Positions 1 to 8,263 of a DNA stretch of 35,255 nucleotides are shown piece by piece. This DNA comes from Candidatus Fermentibacterota bacterium (lineage in GTDB: Bacteria > Fermentibacterota > Fermentibacteria > Fermentibacterales > JCC-6). The notes below the pieces were generated by a model, which worked only from the letters and a program-made list of their open reading frames with translations, searched no databases and was not told the DNA's origin. Every line of letters starts with the position of its first letter. Position 1 is the stretch's first letter. The position numbers were made by a program, and so were the translations under genes. The stretch spans positions 1 to 35,255 of the forward strand of contig JAUWJE010000001.1 in the NCBI GenBank assembly GCA_030607835.1, written 5' to 3'.

Positions 1-587
1 CTTTCTGCAGAAACCTGGATCGCTTCCAGAAGCTTGCATGTTCTTTCTCTATTCCTCAACCTGTTGGATTCAGGGCTCCCAGTTTCTCAATGACTTCCGG
101 AACAAAATGGGTTGTTGATGAAATTGTTGCCCGTGGTTACAAATATGACAGTAGCGTTTATCCCATGTTCAGGCATCGTTACGGCACACCATGCGCTCCA
201 CTCTTTCCATTTGAGCTGGAGGGCGATAAGCGATCAATTCTTGAATTACCCCTGGCTTCCATTCAATGTATGGGAGTAAAGCTGCCGGCAGCAGGCGGAG
301 CTTACATGAGATTCTATCCAGGCATCTTTCACAGAATTATTATCAGAAGTATCTCCAGAACTGGCAGAATCCCTGTTCTTTATTTCCATCCTTGGGAAAT
401 TGATTCTTTCAATGTCTCCAATAGGATGAGTGCTCTCCAACGCTTCAGACAACATCACAATTCTGGTGAAAAGACTACTGAACGGCTCAAACGAATACTC
501 AGAATCTACCGCGGTGTTACGCTTGACGAACTTGCATGTGAAATGAAAGATGTTAATCTGTTTAAACTCGAGTCCCTTGGTGAATAA
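1..587 (+). CDS. Polysaccharide deacetylase, XrtA/PEP-CTERM (DUF3473) type, 3' part
   Basis: This is a NodB-fold carbohydrate deacetylase of the subfamily found at exopolysaccharide/exosortase loci; such enzymes remove N-acetyl groups from cell-surface polysaccharide. The frame is open to the left edge, so the first ATG at 90 is internal: codons 3-89 encode a stretch ending GFRAPSFS, the conserved RAP motif of the family, which continues directly into a W..D.I...GY.YDSSVYP block. Further family marks are LELPLAS, the AGGAYMRFYP segment and YFHPWEID, followed by a C-terminal H-H-N-x(4)-TTERLKRILR helix typical of DUF3473. The N-terminal metal-binding Asp/His motifs lie outside the window, so activity cannot be judged. 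Subfamily assignment is firm; the substrate is unknown. Confidence 0.85.
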   Translation, partial: FCRNLDRFQKLACSFSIPQPVGFRAPSFSMTSGTKWVVDEIVARGYKYDSSVYPMFRHRYGTPCAPLFPFELEGDKRSILELPLASIQCMGVKLPAAGGAYMRFYPGIFHRIIIRSISRTGRIPVLYFHPWEIDSFNVSNRMSALQRFRQHHNSGEKTTERLKRILRIYRGVTLDELACEMKDVNLFKLESLGE

Positions 588-601
588 AGGAAGTGAAGAA
601 G

Positions 602-623
602 CCCGGAATTTCTTCATTCCGGG
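602..623 (+). terminator. Hairpin terminator after the deacetylase
   Basis: Perfect 8-bp stem CCCGGAAT/ATTCCGGG around a TTCTTC loop, 14 bases after the deacetylase stop and followed by TTTCTATATA. The T-tract is short. The hairpin lies between convergent genes and could serve both sides. Confidence 0.65.
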
Positions 624-652
624 TTTCTATATATACTTGAAGGGTTATTAGA

Positions 653-820
653 TCAGGGAGCGTCTATTGCTCCAACAGGACATGCGGGAACACATGCTCC
701 GCAATCTATGCAGGCATCCTGATCTATCGTGTACTTTTCTCCTTCGCTGATGGCGTCAACGGGACATTCCGGCATGCATGCTCCGCAGGCAATACAATCG
801 TCATTAATGGTGTGTGCCAT
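653..820 (-). CDS. Ferredoxin, 2[4Fe-4S], 55 residues
   Basis: Small soluble electron carrier of the clostridial type. The translated product starts MAHTINDDCIACGACMPECP and contains two CxxCxxCxxxCP motifs: Cys 9, 12, 15 and 19, then Cys 37, 40, 43 and 47, enough for two [4Fe-4S] clusters. The repeat symmetry and the 55-residue length are usual for the family. The start is an ATG at 820 preceded by a purine-rich AAAGGAAAGG ribosome binding site. The gene is monocistronic: a convergent hairpin lies downstream and a good promoter sits just before it, after parB. The redox partner cannot be read from the neighbours. Such a gene suggests low-potential electron metabolism, as in anaerobes (inference). 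Confidence 0.9.
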   Translation of the reverse strand: MAHTINDDCIACGACMPECPVDAISEGEKYTIDQDACIDCGACVPACPVGAIDAP

Positions 821-877
821 TCTTTTCCTTTCCTTTTCCGTATACAGACTTCTTCTCTTAACAATTACAGGTAAGCG

Positions 878-906
878 ACTATATCTATTGCTAAATAACC
901 GGTCAA
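878..906 (-). promoter_or_regulatory. Sigma70-like promoter for the ferredoxin gene
   Basis: On the minus strand TTGACC (901-906) is separated by exactly 17 bases from TATAGT (878-883). Both boxes are close to consensus. It lies in the 88-base gap between the parB stop and the ferredoxin start and gives a leader of about 50 bases. Confidence 0.6.
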
Positions 907-908
907 CT

Positions 909-1787
909 TCATTGAACGCTTCTCTTTGCTCCGGATCTTATGAGATCAAGTATTCTATCCAGCTCATCAAGGCTATGGTAACTTATTTCAATTCTACCCT
1001 TTTTTCCTGTGCCCCTGATTCTCACTCTTGTTTTAAGAAGTCGCTGGAGAGTTTCCACCAATTCCTTTTCCTCCGGAGATGTTGCTCCTTTCATTGCTGC
1101 AGGTTTCCGCTTTGGTCCTGCAACAAGCAGTCGGATTTTTTCTTCAAGCTGTCTTACTGACATGCTTCTCTTTAACGCTACAACCGCTGCCCTCTGCATG
1201 GCTGATGAATCATTAAGACCAAGAAGAGCTTTTCCGTGCCCCATTTGAAGCTGCCCTTCCCTGAGCATTTTCTGGACTGAATCTGGCAAATCAAGCAGTC
1301 GCAAGAAGTTAGCAACAGAGGATCTGTTCATACCCACTCTATTTCCCATGTCCTCCTGAGTAAGATTAAACTCGCTCGACAGTCTTTTGAAGGCTTCCGC
1401 TTTTTCCATGGGTCCAAGATCCTGGCGCTGGATATTCTCTACCAGAGCAAGAGCAAGCATCTGCTCTTTGTTAGCCTCTCTGACAATTACAGGAACTCTA
1501 TTAAGACCTGCTTCTCTGGCTGCGCGCAGACGCCTTTCTCCGGCAATCAGCTGGAATCTTTTTCCCTCTTTTCTCAGAATAAGAGGTTGTATAATTCCCT
1601 GCGATCGAATTGAAGCTGCCAGCGAAGCGATTTCTTCAGGTTTCCATTCCTTTCTCGGCTGGAAAGGATTTGGATCTATAAGATTGATATCAACTTCCAT
1701 TGACTTAATGGTATAACTTTCATCGTCGATTTCCGGGAATATTTCTTCAAGTCCCTTGCCAAGAGCTTTGCGCTTCCGTGTTGTCAC
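909..1787 (-). CDS. parB: Chromosome partitioning protein ParB (Spo0J)
   Basis: ParB is a CTP-dependent DNA clamp that loads at parS, spreads over the origin region and works with the ParA ATPase in chromosome segregation. The 292-residue product has the expected layout: an N-terminal ParA-interacting segment KALGKGLEEIFP (7-18), NPFQPRK (40-46), the CTP-binding GERRLRA motif (83-89), ENIQRQDLGPMEKA (117-130), a helix-turn-helix around LTQEDMGNRVGMNRSSV (142-158), and a basic C-terminal dimerisation region from about 235. The start is GTG at 1787, overlapping the parA stop by 4 bases (GTGA), with a strong AAGGAGG nine bases upstream. Two parS-like palindromes lie 1.5 and 2.7 kb away inside mnmG. 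Confidence 0.96.
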   Translation of the reverse strand: MTTRKRKALGKGLEEIFPEIDDESYTIKSMEVDINLIDPNPFQPRKEWKPEEIASLAASIRSQGIIQPLILRKEGKRFQLIAGERRLRAAREAGLNRVPVIVREANKEQMLALALVENIQRQDLGPMEKAEAFKRLSSEFNLTQEDMGNRVGMNRSSVANFLRLLDLPDSVQKMLREGQLQMGHGKALLGLNDSSAMQRAAVVALKRSMSVRQLEEKIRLLVAGPKRKPAAMKGATSPEEKELVETLQRLLKTRVRIRGTGKKGRIEISYHSLDELDRILDLIRSGAKRSVQ

Positions 1788-2545
1788 TTTTGCAGTACCT
1801 CCTTCGCCAGATTGAGATAACTTGCGGCCCCCTTCGATCTAGCATCATAAAGAAGTGCTGGCATACCGTAACTTGGTGCCTCGCCAAGCTTTACATTTCG
1901 CGGAATACATGTGTTGTACAAAATTGAACCAAGGTGCTCTTTAACATCCTCAGCAACTTCTCGACTGAGTTTCAGGCGGCTATCATACATTGTCAGCACA
2001 ACACCGTTTATTGAAAGATTCGGATTCCAGCGTTCCCGAATGTTCTTTACTGTATTCATCAAATGGGAAAGACCCTCTAGTGCATAATACTCGCTCTGCA
2101 ACGTAATCAGCACTTCTGTTGCCGCAACAAGAGCATTAATTGTAAGCAGTCCCAGTGACGGAGGACAGTCAATAAGCACATAATCGAATCTGTCTACACT
2201 GCCCTCCAGAGCTTCTAAGAGAACGTACTCTCTTTCCTCTGCTCCTGCGAGCTCGATCTCGATACCCGCAAGATCGCGAGATCCCTGCACGAGAAAAAGT
2301 CCTTCCACTTCTGTTGTTGTTATCACCTCATCCAGACTGTGCTTTCCGAGGATAAGTGAACAAATATTCTTTTCCGAATCGTTGTCCAGACCAAATCCGC
2401 TGGTGGCATTCGTCTGAGGATCAAAATCAATCAGCAGGATTTCTTTGTTATTCATTGCCATGCTCGCGCCAAGGTTGATGACTGTAGTTGTTTTACCAAC
2501 ACCGCCCTTCTGGTTTGCTACAGCGATGATGCTGGTTTCATTCAT
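1784..2545 (-). CDS. parA: Chromosome partitioning ATPase ParA (Soj)
   Basis: Deviant Walker-type ATPase that binds DNA non-specifically as an ATP dimer and is released by ParB. The 253-residue protein shows the deviant Walker A KGGVGKTT at 13-20 with the signature Lys13, Walker A-prime LLIDFDPQ at 37-44, and YVLIDCPPSLG as Walker B. It lacks the N-terminal helix-turn-helix of plasmid ParA, so it is the chromosomal (Soj) type. Soj proteins can also modulate DnaA, which is relevant here because dnaA is 7 kb away. The gene follows rsmG after a 53-base gap and is translationally coupled to parB. Confidence 0.96.
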   Translation of the reverse strand: MNETSIIAVANQKGGVGKTTTVINLGASMAMNNKEILLIDFDPQTNATSGFGLDNDSEKNICSLILGKHSLDEVITTTEVEGLFLVQGSRDLAGIEIELAGAEEREYVLLEALEGSVDRFDYVLIDCPPSLGLLTINALVAATEVLITLQSEYYALEGLSHLMNTVKNIRERWNPNLSINGVVLTMYDSRLKLSREVAEDVKEHLGSILYNTCIPRNVKLGEAPSYGMPALLYDARSKGAASYLNLAKEVLQK

Positions 2546-2598
2546 ATACAGCCCTTTTCAAAACTAAACCCCGTCAGACAGTGTATACTTATTCAATA

Positions 2599-3219
2599 TC
2601 AGGAACAGGTTCGATACTGCACCAGAAATCCTGGTCGGTCAAGCGGAGGACAATGCAAATTTATATACTTATTTCCTTTGATCAGCTCTTTATCAGGTGG
2701 TATCCTGTAAACCAGTATTGACTTTTCGTCTGTTTTCTTCCGAATCATTGAAAGAAGAACTTCCGGTGGTGCCACTGTTCTTGCGACGAATTGATTTCCA
2801 AGAATGTCCGGATTGACATTTTCCATTCTGACAGGAATTGCTTCCGTATCTGCCAGGCCGAGTTGTTTAATCACATCAGATAGAAACTGATGTCTTTTTC
2901 TTCTTGGTTCCAGAAGGGTCATATCCATACCAAGAATTCCCAGCACAAGCCCTGGAAATCCCGCGCCGCTGCCTATATCAACAACTTTGTGGTTCCATTC
3001 GAGAAGTGGAATATATGATATTGATTCCAGAATATGTCGTCTCCATAACCTGTTGATTTCGAGGGGTCCTATCAGATTTGTTTCCAATGATCTCCTCGAT
3101 AGAATGTCTGCATATTCCATCAGCAATTCCGCCTGTTCATCTTTTAGATCAAACTCAAGCAATCCGCAGTCATTCTTCATCCTGCTCTTCGTGGGAAAGG
3201 ATTGTGTCAGGTAAGTCAT
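2599..3219 (-). CDS. rsmG: 16S rRNA m7G527 methyltransferase RsmG (GidB)
   Basis: Transfers a methyl group from SAM to N7 of G527 in 16S rRNA (E. coli numbering). The Rossmann SAM motif VVDIGSGAGFPG is clear, preceded by the family block LIGPLEINRLWRRHILESI and followed by LLEPRRKRHQFL. I choose the ATG at 3219 (206 residues, about the E. coli length) because it overlaps the mnmG stop as ATGA, the same coupling used through this operon; the frame is open to another start at 3252, which would overlap mnmG by 37 bases. The order mnmE-mnmG-rsmG-parA-parB is classic for origin regions. Confidence 0.93.
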   Translation of the reverse strand: MTYLTQSFPTKSRMKNDCGLLEFDLKDEQAELLMEYADILSRRSLETNLIGPLEINRLWRRHILESISYIPLLEWNHKVVDIGSGAGFPGLVLGILGMDMTLLEPRRKRHQFLSDVIKQLGLADTEAIPVRMENVNPDILGNQFVARTVAPPEVLLSMIRKKTDEKSILVYRIPPDKELIKGNKYINLHCPPLDRPGFLVQYRTCS

Positions 3220-4151
3220 CTCTCTGTTCCCTTTTTGGAGGAACTGTTCCACGTGGAACGCTTTCCTGCAAGATACAGCAGGAGACCCTCCAGATCGGTT
3301 GGTCTAATTCCGGGAATTCTTCCTGCGTCAGCAAGTGTTTGAGGTTTCGCTATTTCCAGTACTTCTCTGGCTTCCCAGCAGATCTCCTTTATCTCCATAT
3401 ATGATGGAATACTGCTCAGACTGACTGATGAGGCTCTTCTTCTTGACTCATCCCGTTTCAGGCTTCGTCTTATATAGCCGCTGTATTTCTCATCAAGCAT
3501 TATTGAGAAGATTATATCTTTGTTGAACGATGCAAGCTCTGGAATCAGTTCAACCAACCGTTCTGCTTCCGCTCCTGGTCTTCTGCACCACAGCGCAGCC
3601 TGACATCCTTCAATAACACTCTTATCAAGCACTTTCTCTATCTTAACCGCTTCATTTATGTTGCCCTCGAGCAGTATCGATTTTCTTTCTGACAGAACAC
3701 CTATCGATTTACCGAACTCATAAAGGCGTCTGTCGGCATTGTCCTGTCTTAAATGCAATCTGTTTTCTGCTCTGGAGGAAAACAGTCTGTAAGGCTCGTC
3801 CGTTCCCTTTGATACTATATCATCTATCATAACACCCAGGTATGAATTGCTTCTCAAGGGAATAAGCAATTTTTCACCTTTTCCAGCCCTTGCAGCGTTT
3901 GCTCCAGCAAGAAGCCCCTGTGCTGCAGCTTCTTCGTATCCTGATGTTCCGCACATCTGTCCGGCGACAAATACATTTTCAGTTCTTCTCAACCTTAAAG
4001 CTGGTGTTATTTCTGTATGATGAATAAATGAATACTCCACAGCATAGCCATAGTCAGCGATAATCGCTTCTTTGAAACCTGGCAGCGTACGAACCATCTT
4101 TTCCTGTGCTTCTGCAGGCAGACTGCTTGAAAGCCCATTCAGATAAACATC
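3216..4151 (-). CDS. mnmG: MnmG (GidA) C-terminal part, separated by a frameshift
   Basis: Second part of the FAD-dependent MnmG subunit of the tRNA wobble-uridine (cmnm5U34) modifying complex. After a frame break near 4151 the reading frame resumes with DVYLNGLSSSLPAEAQEKM and runs without interruption to 3218; the first ATG in it is at 4097. It contains family blocks such as VMIDDIVSKGTDEPYRLFSS and RAENRLHLRQDNADRRL and the C-terminal helical domain that binds MnmE. Joined to the upstream fragment it gives about 619 residues, close to the E. coli length of 629, so only one base is missing. A parS-like palindrome (3245-3260) lies in its last codons. Confidence 0.85.
   Translation of the reverse strand, partial: DVYLNGLSSSLPAEAQEKMVRTLPGFKEAIIADYGYAVEYSFIHHTEITPALRLRRTENVFVAGQMCGTSGYEEAAAQGLLAGANAARAGKGEKLLIPLRSNSYLGVMIDDIVSKGTDEPYRLFSSRAENRLHLRQDNADRRLYEFGKSIGVLSERKSILLEGNINEAVKIEKVLDKSVIEGCQAALWCRRPGAEAERLVELIPELASFNKDIIFSIMLDEKYSGYIRRSLKRDESRRRASSVSLSSIPSYMEIKEICWEAREVLEIAKPQTLADAGRIPGIRPTDLEGLLLYLAGKRSTWNSSSKKGTER
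3245..3260. promoter_or_regulatory. parS site 1 (ParB binding)
   Basis: TGTTCCACGTGGAACG contains the perfect 14-bp palindrome GTTCCACGTGGAAC (3246-3259), matching the bacterial parS consensus TGTTNCACGTGNAACA except for the last base. It sits at the 3' end of mnmG, 1.5 kb from parB. Confidence 0.85.
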
Positions 4152-5062
4152 CTTGACCTGTAACCCATTGGCTCAACGTAGATATTGTGCTGTTCTCTTT
4201 CCGGAAATTTGACTACTTTATCTTCATAACTCGGGCAGTACCTTGGTCCTTTTCCATCAATTCGTCCGGCAAGCAGCGGTGAAAGATGCAGATATTCTTC
4301 TGCCGCTATCTTCGTGTTTCTGTTCGTTTTTGTTAAGTAGCATATTTCATGGTTAGTTGATCGATCACCTCTGTCGAAGCTGAATCTGAAATCTGTCTCT
4401 TCCTGCTCCTGGATACAGAGATCTCTGGTATCTACGGATGTTCTGACTATCCTGGGTGGTGTTCCGGTTTTGAAACGTTCCACGTGGAACAATCGTCTTC
4501 TTATGTCTTCCTCGAGGTTATCAGCGGCAATATCCCCTATTCTTCCGCCGCTCCATTCACACTGCCCTCTGAAGAGTCTTCCCCTGAGAAAAGTGCCCAC
4601 AGCAAGAACCACTGTTCTTCCATAAATCGGGCCGTTCTTTCTGCACCTGATTCCCTCAGGCCTATCTGTGTACCCTTCCAGCGCCATAACTTCATCTTCA
4701 ATGATTCCAATTCCTCTGTTGAACAGATTCTGCCTCTGATAATGAGCGTAAGCGGCTGCATCCGACTGCACTCTCGGACCCCATACGGCCGGACCTTTTC
4801 TTCTGTTAAGCATTCTGAAATGAAGTCCGGTAGCATCAGCTGCTTTCCCCATGGATCCATCAAGAGAGTCTATTTCACGGACAAGTGTTCCCTTCGCTAT
4901 ACCGCCTATTGCCGGGTTACATGACATTTCACCAATTCTGTCATACTTCGCCGTTATAAGAAGGACGCTGCAACCCATTCTTTCAGCGGCAAGGACAGCT
5001 TCTATTCCCGCGTGACCTCCGCCAACAACTATTACATCAACAGGATTTTCAGAATTCTTCAT
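4139..5062 (-). CDS. mnmG: MnmG (GidA) N-terminal part, ends at a frameshift
   Basis: FAD-binding half of MnmG, which with MnmE installs carboxymethylaminomethyl (or aminomethyl) groups on U34 of certain tRNAs. Visible are the FAD motif VVGGGHAGIEAV near the start, the MSCNPAIGGIAKGTLVREID block with the conserved Cys, LFHVERFKTGTPPR, and GPRYCPSYEDKVVKFPER with the second catalytic-region Cys. The frame then runs into EPMGYRSRMFI and stops at 4139, where family members continue with a D-V-Y-x-N-G block; that block is present in the -1 frame from 4151. The start is taken as the ATG at 5062, which overlaps the mnmE stop (ATGA); a GTG at 5074 is an alternative. The frame break is either a sequencing or assembly error or a real lesion. 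Confidence 0.88.
   Translation of the reverse strand: MKNSENPVDVIVVGGGHAGIEAVLAAERMGCSVLLITAKYDRIGEMSCNPAIGGIAKGTLVREIDSLDGSMGKAADATGLHFRMLNRRKGPAVWGPRVQSDAAAYAHYQRQNLFNRGIGIIEDEVMALEGYTDRPEGIRCRKNGPIYGRTVVLAVGTFLRGRLFRGQCEWSGGRIGDIAADNLEEDIRRRLFHVERFKTGTPPRIVRTSVDTRDLCIQEQEETDFRFSFDRGDRSTNHEICYLTKTNRNTKIAAEEYLHLSPLLAGRIDGKGPRYCPSYEDKVVKFPEREQHNIYVEPMGYRSRMFI
4476..4491. promoter_or_regulatory. parS site 2 (ParB binding)
   Basis: CGTTCCACGTGGAACA holds the same 14-bp palindrome GTTCCACGTGGAAC (4477-4490). It encodes the F-H-V-E of the conserved MnmG motif FHVERFKTGTP, so the site is embedded in codons under protein constraint. Confidence 0.85.
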
Positions 5063-6360
5063 TTTCCAACGCACATGCTTGAAAGAGCTCTTTCCACGCT
5101 TAGAATCAGATTCTCTCCTTTTCCAAGGATACTTCGGATCTCCCTTTCAGCCTCATTAAGATGCTCGGATGCTATGGCGAATTCATCTCCAATTACAAAT
5201 TCCTCAGCCGTTTGCAGATGGTTCACTATTCTGTCTATTGCCCCGACGAGTGACATGTTTCCAGGAGATGTAGAAATCCATTCTTTTACTAGAGAGAGCC
5301 CTTCTCCGGTTACGGAAGACAGTCTTCTTATCTTATTATGTTCTCCGAGGTGCTGTGTGGAAACAGGATTCAAATCACATTTGCTTGCTATTTCCAGGAT
5401 TTCAGGAGATTTTTCTTTAAGTTCTTCAGGAGGGCTTATTCTACCTTCCAGCGACATCCATACGACTTTATCGCATGATTGTATTTCATGCAACACCATT
5501 TTAGATGCCTGCAGATCAAGCCCTTCTCCACCTGTTCCAGCTGTGTCACACAGGAGAATTTTCCGTCCCCTGATCTCTATATTTTCTCTTGTTCCATCCC
5601 TTGTTGTTCCTGGACTATCTGACACAAGAGCTTTTCCTCCTCCGACCAGTATATTGAAAAGTGTCGATTTGCCGGAATTGACTGGACCCATCAAAAACAC
5701 CTTCTGGCCAGCTTCTATGCTGCCTGCTCTCAGCGCAAGTTTCTCTGCCGCTTTAAGTAATGACGAAAGCTCCTTAAGAATTATCATTCTCTCTGAATCA
5801 AGATGAGGTTCCCCGAATTCTATATCCCCCTCAAGTAGCTCTTTTGCTTTTTCAATTAGAATAATGAATTCTTCGCATTCCATGCCGAATCTTCCTGAAA
5901 TATTTCCTGGTTCACTTTTTGCATTCCAGATTGATGCAAGTGCCATAATCTGTAATGCTTTGAGCTTCCCTGATATGAACGCTCTCCTTGTAAATTCACC
6001 CTTATCTGCTTTCCCAGCTCCATGTCTTATGAGAAGATCCATAATCCTTCTGACGATTTCCGGAACTCCGTGACATGTAATCTCGACCATTTCCTCTCCT
6101 GTGTAACTTCTTTCAGCCGGCCATGAAAAAGCTACGACTTCATCAATAACCTCTCCATTTTCAGAAATGATCCCCAATTTCCTTCTCATTCCACTGAGTC
6201 TTCCGGGTTGCAGCAACATAATTTTCTCTATAAGGTCGAAGGATCCGTTACCGCTCACTCTTATAACTGCAAGCGCTGAATATCCTTCGGGTGTGGCTGG
6301 AGCGCATATTATCTCAGGAGAGATATTACGCGCTGTATCCTGACTATTTTCTATTTGCAT
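5059..6360 (-). CDS. mnmE: tRNA modification GTPase MnmE (TrmE)
   Basis: GTPase partner of MnmG in U34 modification; it binds a formyl-tetrahydrofolate derivative through its N-terminal domain. The 433-residue protein (E. coli 454) has the N-terminal APATPEGYSALAVIRVSG block, GEFTRRAF at 121-128, then an inserted G domain: G1 GPVNSGKST at 225-233, G2 GTTRD at 251-255, G3 DTAG at 272-275 and G4 SKCD at 326-329. It ends in CVGK (430-433), the conserved C-terminal Cys motif. The central helical segment after GEFTRRAF (GKLKALQIMALAS) departs from the usual GKLDLxQAEAV, so this is a divergent member. The ATG at 6360 has only a weak ribosome binding site; its stop overlaps the mnmG start. Confidence 0.94.
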   Translation of the reverse strand: MQIENSQDTARNISPEIICAPATPEGYSALAVIRVSGNGSFDLIEKIMLLQPGRLSGMRRKLGIISENGEVIDEVVAFSWPAERSYTGEEMVEITCHGVPEIVRRIMDLLIRHGAGKADKGEFTRRAFISGKLKALQIMALASIWNAKSEPGNISGRFGMECEEFIILIEKAKELLEGDIEFGEPHLDSERMIILKELSSLLKAAEKLALRAGSIEAGQKVFLMGPVNSGKSTLFNILVGGGKALVSDSPGTTRDGTRENIEIRGRKILLCDTAGTGGEGLDLQASKMVLHEIQSCDKVVWMSLEGRISPPEELKEKSPEILEIASKCDLNPVSTQHLGEHNKIRRLSSVTGEGLSLVKEWISTSPGNMSLVGAIDRIVNHLQTAEEFVIGDEFAIASEHLNEAEREIRSILGKGENLILSVERALSSMCVGK

Positions 6361-6413
6361 ATTGATCCGGCAGCCTTAATCTTCCGCGGTGGTCTGGATG
6401 AATCCCTTTCCGA

Positions 6414-8024
6414 TCAGGCTTCTTCCTTCTCCAGCTTTCGTTTGATCATTTCCTGCTGGGCAATCGTCAGCAGATTATTAGTAAACCAGTAAAGAGTCAA
6501 ACCTGCTGGAAAGCGCATGAACAGGAATGTCATGAATATCGGCATCATGTACATCATGCCTTTTTGCTTCTGATCTGTCATTGTCATTTTCTGCTGGAAG
6601 AACATTGCCAGACCCATCAGCACTGCCAGCAGTCCAAGGCCATGAAGGCCCAGAATAGGGGGTTGAAGTTTGATGAGAATTTCAGGATGTGAAAGGTCCT
6701 GAATCCACATCATGAAGGGAGCTCCTCTAAGTTGAACCGAATTAGCAAGTACTCTGTAGAGGGCAAAGAAGACCGGCATCTGCATCAGCATCGGCAGACA
6801 TCCGCCCAGTGGGTTAACTCCCTCTTCCCGGTAGAGTTTCTGCATTGCAGTCTGGAGCGCTTTCGGGTCATTCTTGAATTTCTCCTGGAGCGCTTTCATC
6901 TTAGGTTGAACCTGCTTGAGTTTCGCCATTGATTTGAAACTCTTGTTTGTAAGCGGCAAAAGAACCAGTTTCAGCGCCAGTGCAAGCACTATTATCTTTA
7001 TTCCCCAGTTACTTACAAAAGAAATTACGGTAGTACAAAACCAGAAGAGTAGTCTTCCAATTTCCCTGATGAATGGCCATCCGAAATCCACCAGCCTGCT
7101 GGTGTCTCCTCCCAGTCTCCGTAATCTTCCATAGTCAAGGGGTCCAGCGAAAACTTTTACTCTTGTATCCTGAATTCCAATTGATGGAGATTCTTCAGGT
7201 CCTGATGGGAGAATGTATCCGTATGCTCTTTCGAATGATTCCGGTATCAGAATAATCGCGAAGTAATGAGATCTTGCGGCAATCCACCTGACATTTCCCA
7301 CTTGCTCTACTTCGTTGATATCATCGGATTTCCTGTCTTTTACCTTCTCCGCATTCCACTGCGCCTTGAAATATCTTGAAGCATTAACGTTCTGTTCACT
7401 CACCGGAAGCACACCCGCAGGAATGCTTACCATCTCATCAAACCCGACTGACTCAACACTGAATCCGTAATGATCAGGTGTAAATGTATACCTTACTTCT
7501 CTTTCATCATCTGTGAACAGTATCAATGTTTGTGGCTGTTCATCGATTATCAGAGTGTCTTGGGAATCAGTGGCAAACGCTATACCTCTATCAAGCCAAT
7601 TGCTTCCATTGAAGTTAATACTTCTTCCTTCTCCTGCGCCCGGCATATCTTCGAATTGAGGAAGTTCCCAGCTTCTGATCGCGCCGCCATGCGTTGTTAC
7701 TTCTGCATATACCAAATCCTCGCCATTACCCCTGATTATTACTGTTATTACTCTTTCATCTGGCTCATCCAGTGTTTTTTCAGTAACATCAGTTGCAAGT
7801 GTATCTTCATATACTTTCACCGACAGAGTATCCACCGGAGGAGTTTTAACCACCTCTGAATCTTCCGGAACAGTTATTTGTTCAGGAGGGATTTGAGCTG
7901 TAACAGTTGTCTGTGTATTCACCGAATCGGTTCCCGAGCCGGTTTTTCCCATGAATTGCCAGCTGATAAACAACACTGCCGCCATTAGAACTGCCGCTAC
8001 AAGTAGCCTTTTTTGATCACTCAT
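6414..8024 (-). CDS. yidC: Membrane protein insertase YidC
   Basis: Inner-membrane insertase/chaperone acting alone or with SecYEG. The product, about 536 residues, has an N-terminal membrane segment (about 6-24), a large periplasmic beta domain (about 50-320), then the conserved C-terminal domain with several membrane segments. Its hallmark cytoplasmic loop LKQVQPKMKALQEKFKNDP is followed by REEGVNPLGGCLPMLMQMP. The long periplasmic domain is the Gram-negative form. I favour the ATG at 8024, which overlaps the yidD stop (ATGA) and has GGGAG upstream; an in-frame ATG at 8039 is also possible. No jag/khpB gene follows, unlike in many Firmicutes. Confidence 0.95.
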   Translation of the reverse strand: MSDQKRLLVAAVLMAAVLFISWQFMGKTGSGTDSVNTQTTVTAQIPPEQITVPEDSEVVKTPPVDTLSVKVYEDTLATDVTEKTLDEPDERVITVIIRGNGEDLVYAEVTTHGGAIRSWELPQFEDMPGAGEGRSINFNGSNWLDRGIAFATDSQDTLIIDEQPQTLILFTDDEREVRYTFTPDHYGFSVESVGFDEMVSIPAGVLPVSEQNVNASRYFKAQWNAEKVKDRKSDDINEVEQVGNVRWIAARSHYFAIILIPESFERAYGYILPSGPEESPSIGIQDTRVKVFAGPLDYGRLRRLGGDTSRLVDFGWPFIREIGRLLFWFCTTVISFVSNWGIKIIVLALALKLVLLPLTNKSFKSMAKLKQVQPKMKALQEKFKNDPKALQTAMQKLYREEGVNPLGGCLPMLMQMPVFFALYRVLANSVQLRGAPFMMWIQDLSHPEILIKLQPPILGLHGLGLLAVLMGLAMFFQQKMTMTDQKQKGMMYMMPIFMTFLFMRFPAGLTLYWFTNNLLTIAQQEMIKRKLEKEEA

Positions 8025-8263
8025 TTGCGATTCTCCCATTTGTCAGGAACGGGATCGTATCCGCCTTTTTTGAATGGATGACATTTTAGAATCCGCAGAA
8101 CAGACAGCCATCCTCCTCTTATCGCTCCGAACCTTGTTAATGCTGTTTCCGCATATCTGCTGCAGGTTGGTGTGTAAATGCAACTCTGAGGAAACAATGG
8201 TGAAATAAGTTTCCTGTAAACCTTAACAAAGGCAATAAGAAGGACTGATACGCTTATTTTCAT
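8021..8263 (-). CDS. yidD: Membrane protein insertion efficiency factor YidD
   Basis: Small membrane-associated protein that assists YidC-dependent insertion. The 80-residue product shows the diagnostic Cys-rich block FPQSCIYTPTCSRYAETAL and GGWLSVLRILKCHPFKKGGYDPVP. Its ATG overlaps the rnpA stop and its stop overlaps the yidC start, so rnpA-yidD-yidC are translationally coupled in the order typical of origin regions. Confidence 0.95.
   Translation of the reverse strand: MKISVSVLLIAFVKVYRKLISPLFPQSCIYTPTCSRYAETALTRFGAIRGGWLSVLRILKCHPFKKGGYDPVPDKWENRK

Noticed and set aside
4139..4160. Programmed -1 frameshifting in mnmG
   Set aside because: No X-XXY-YYZ slippery heptamer and no obvious stimulatory structure; the gene family is not known for recoding.
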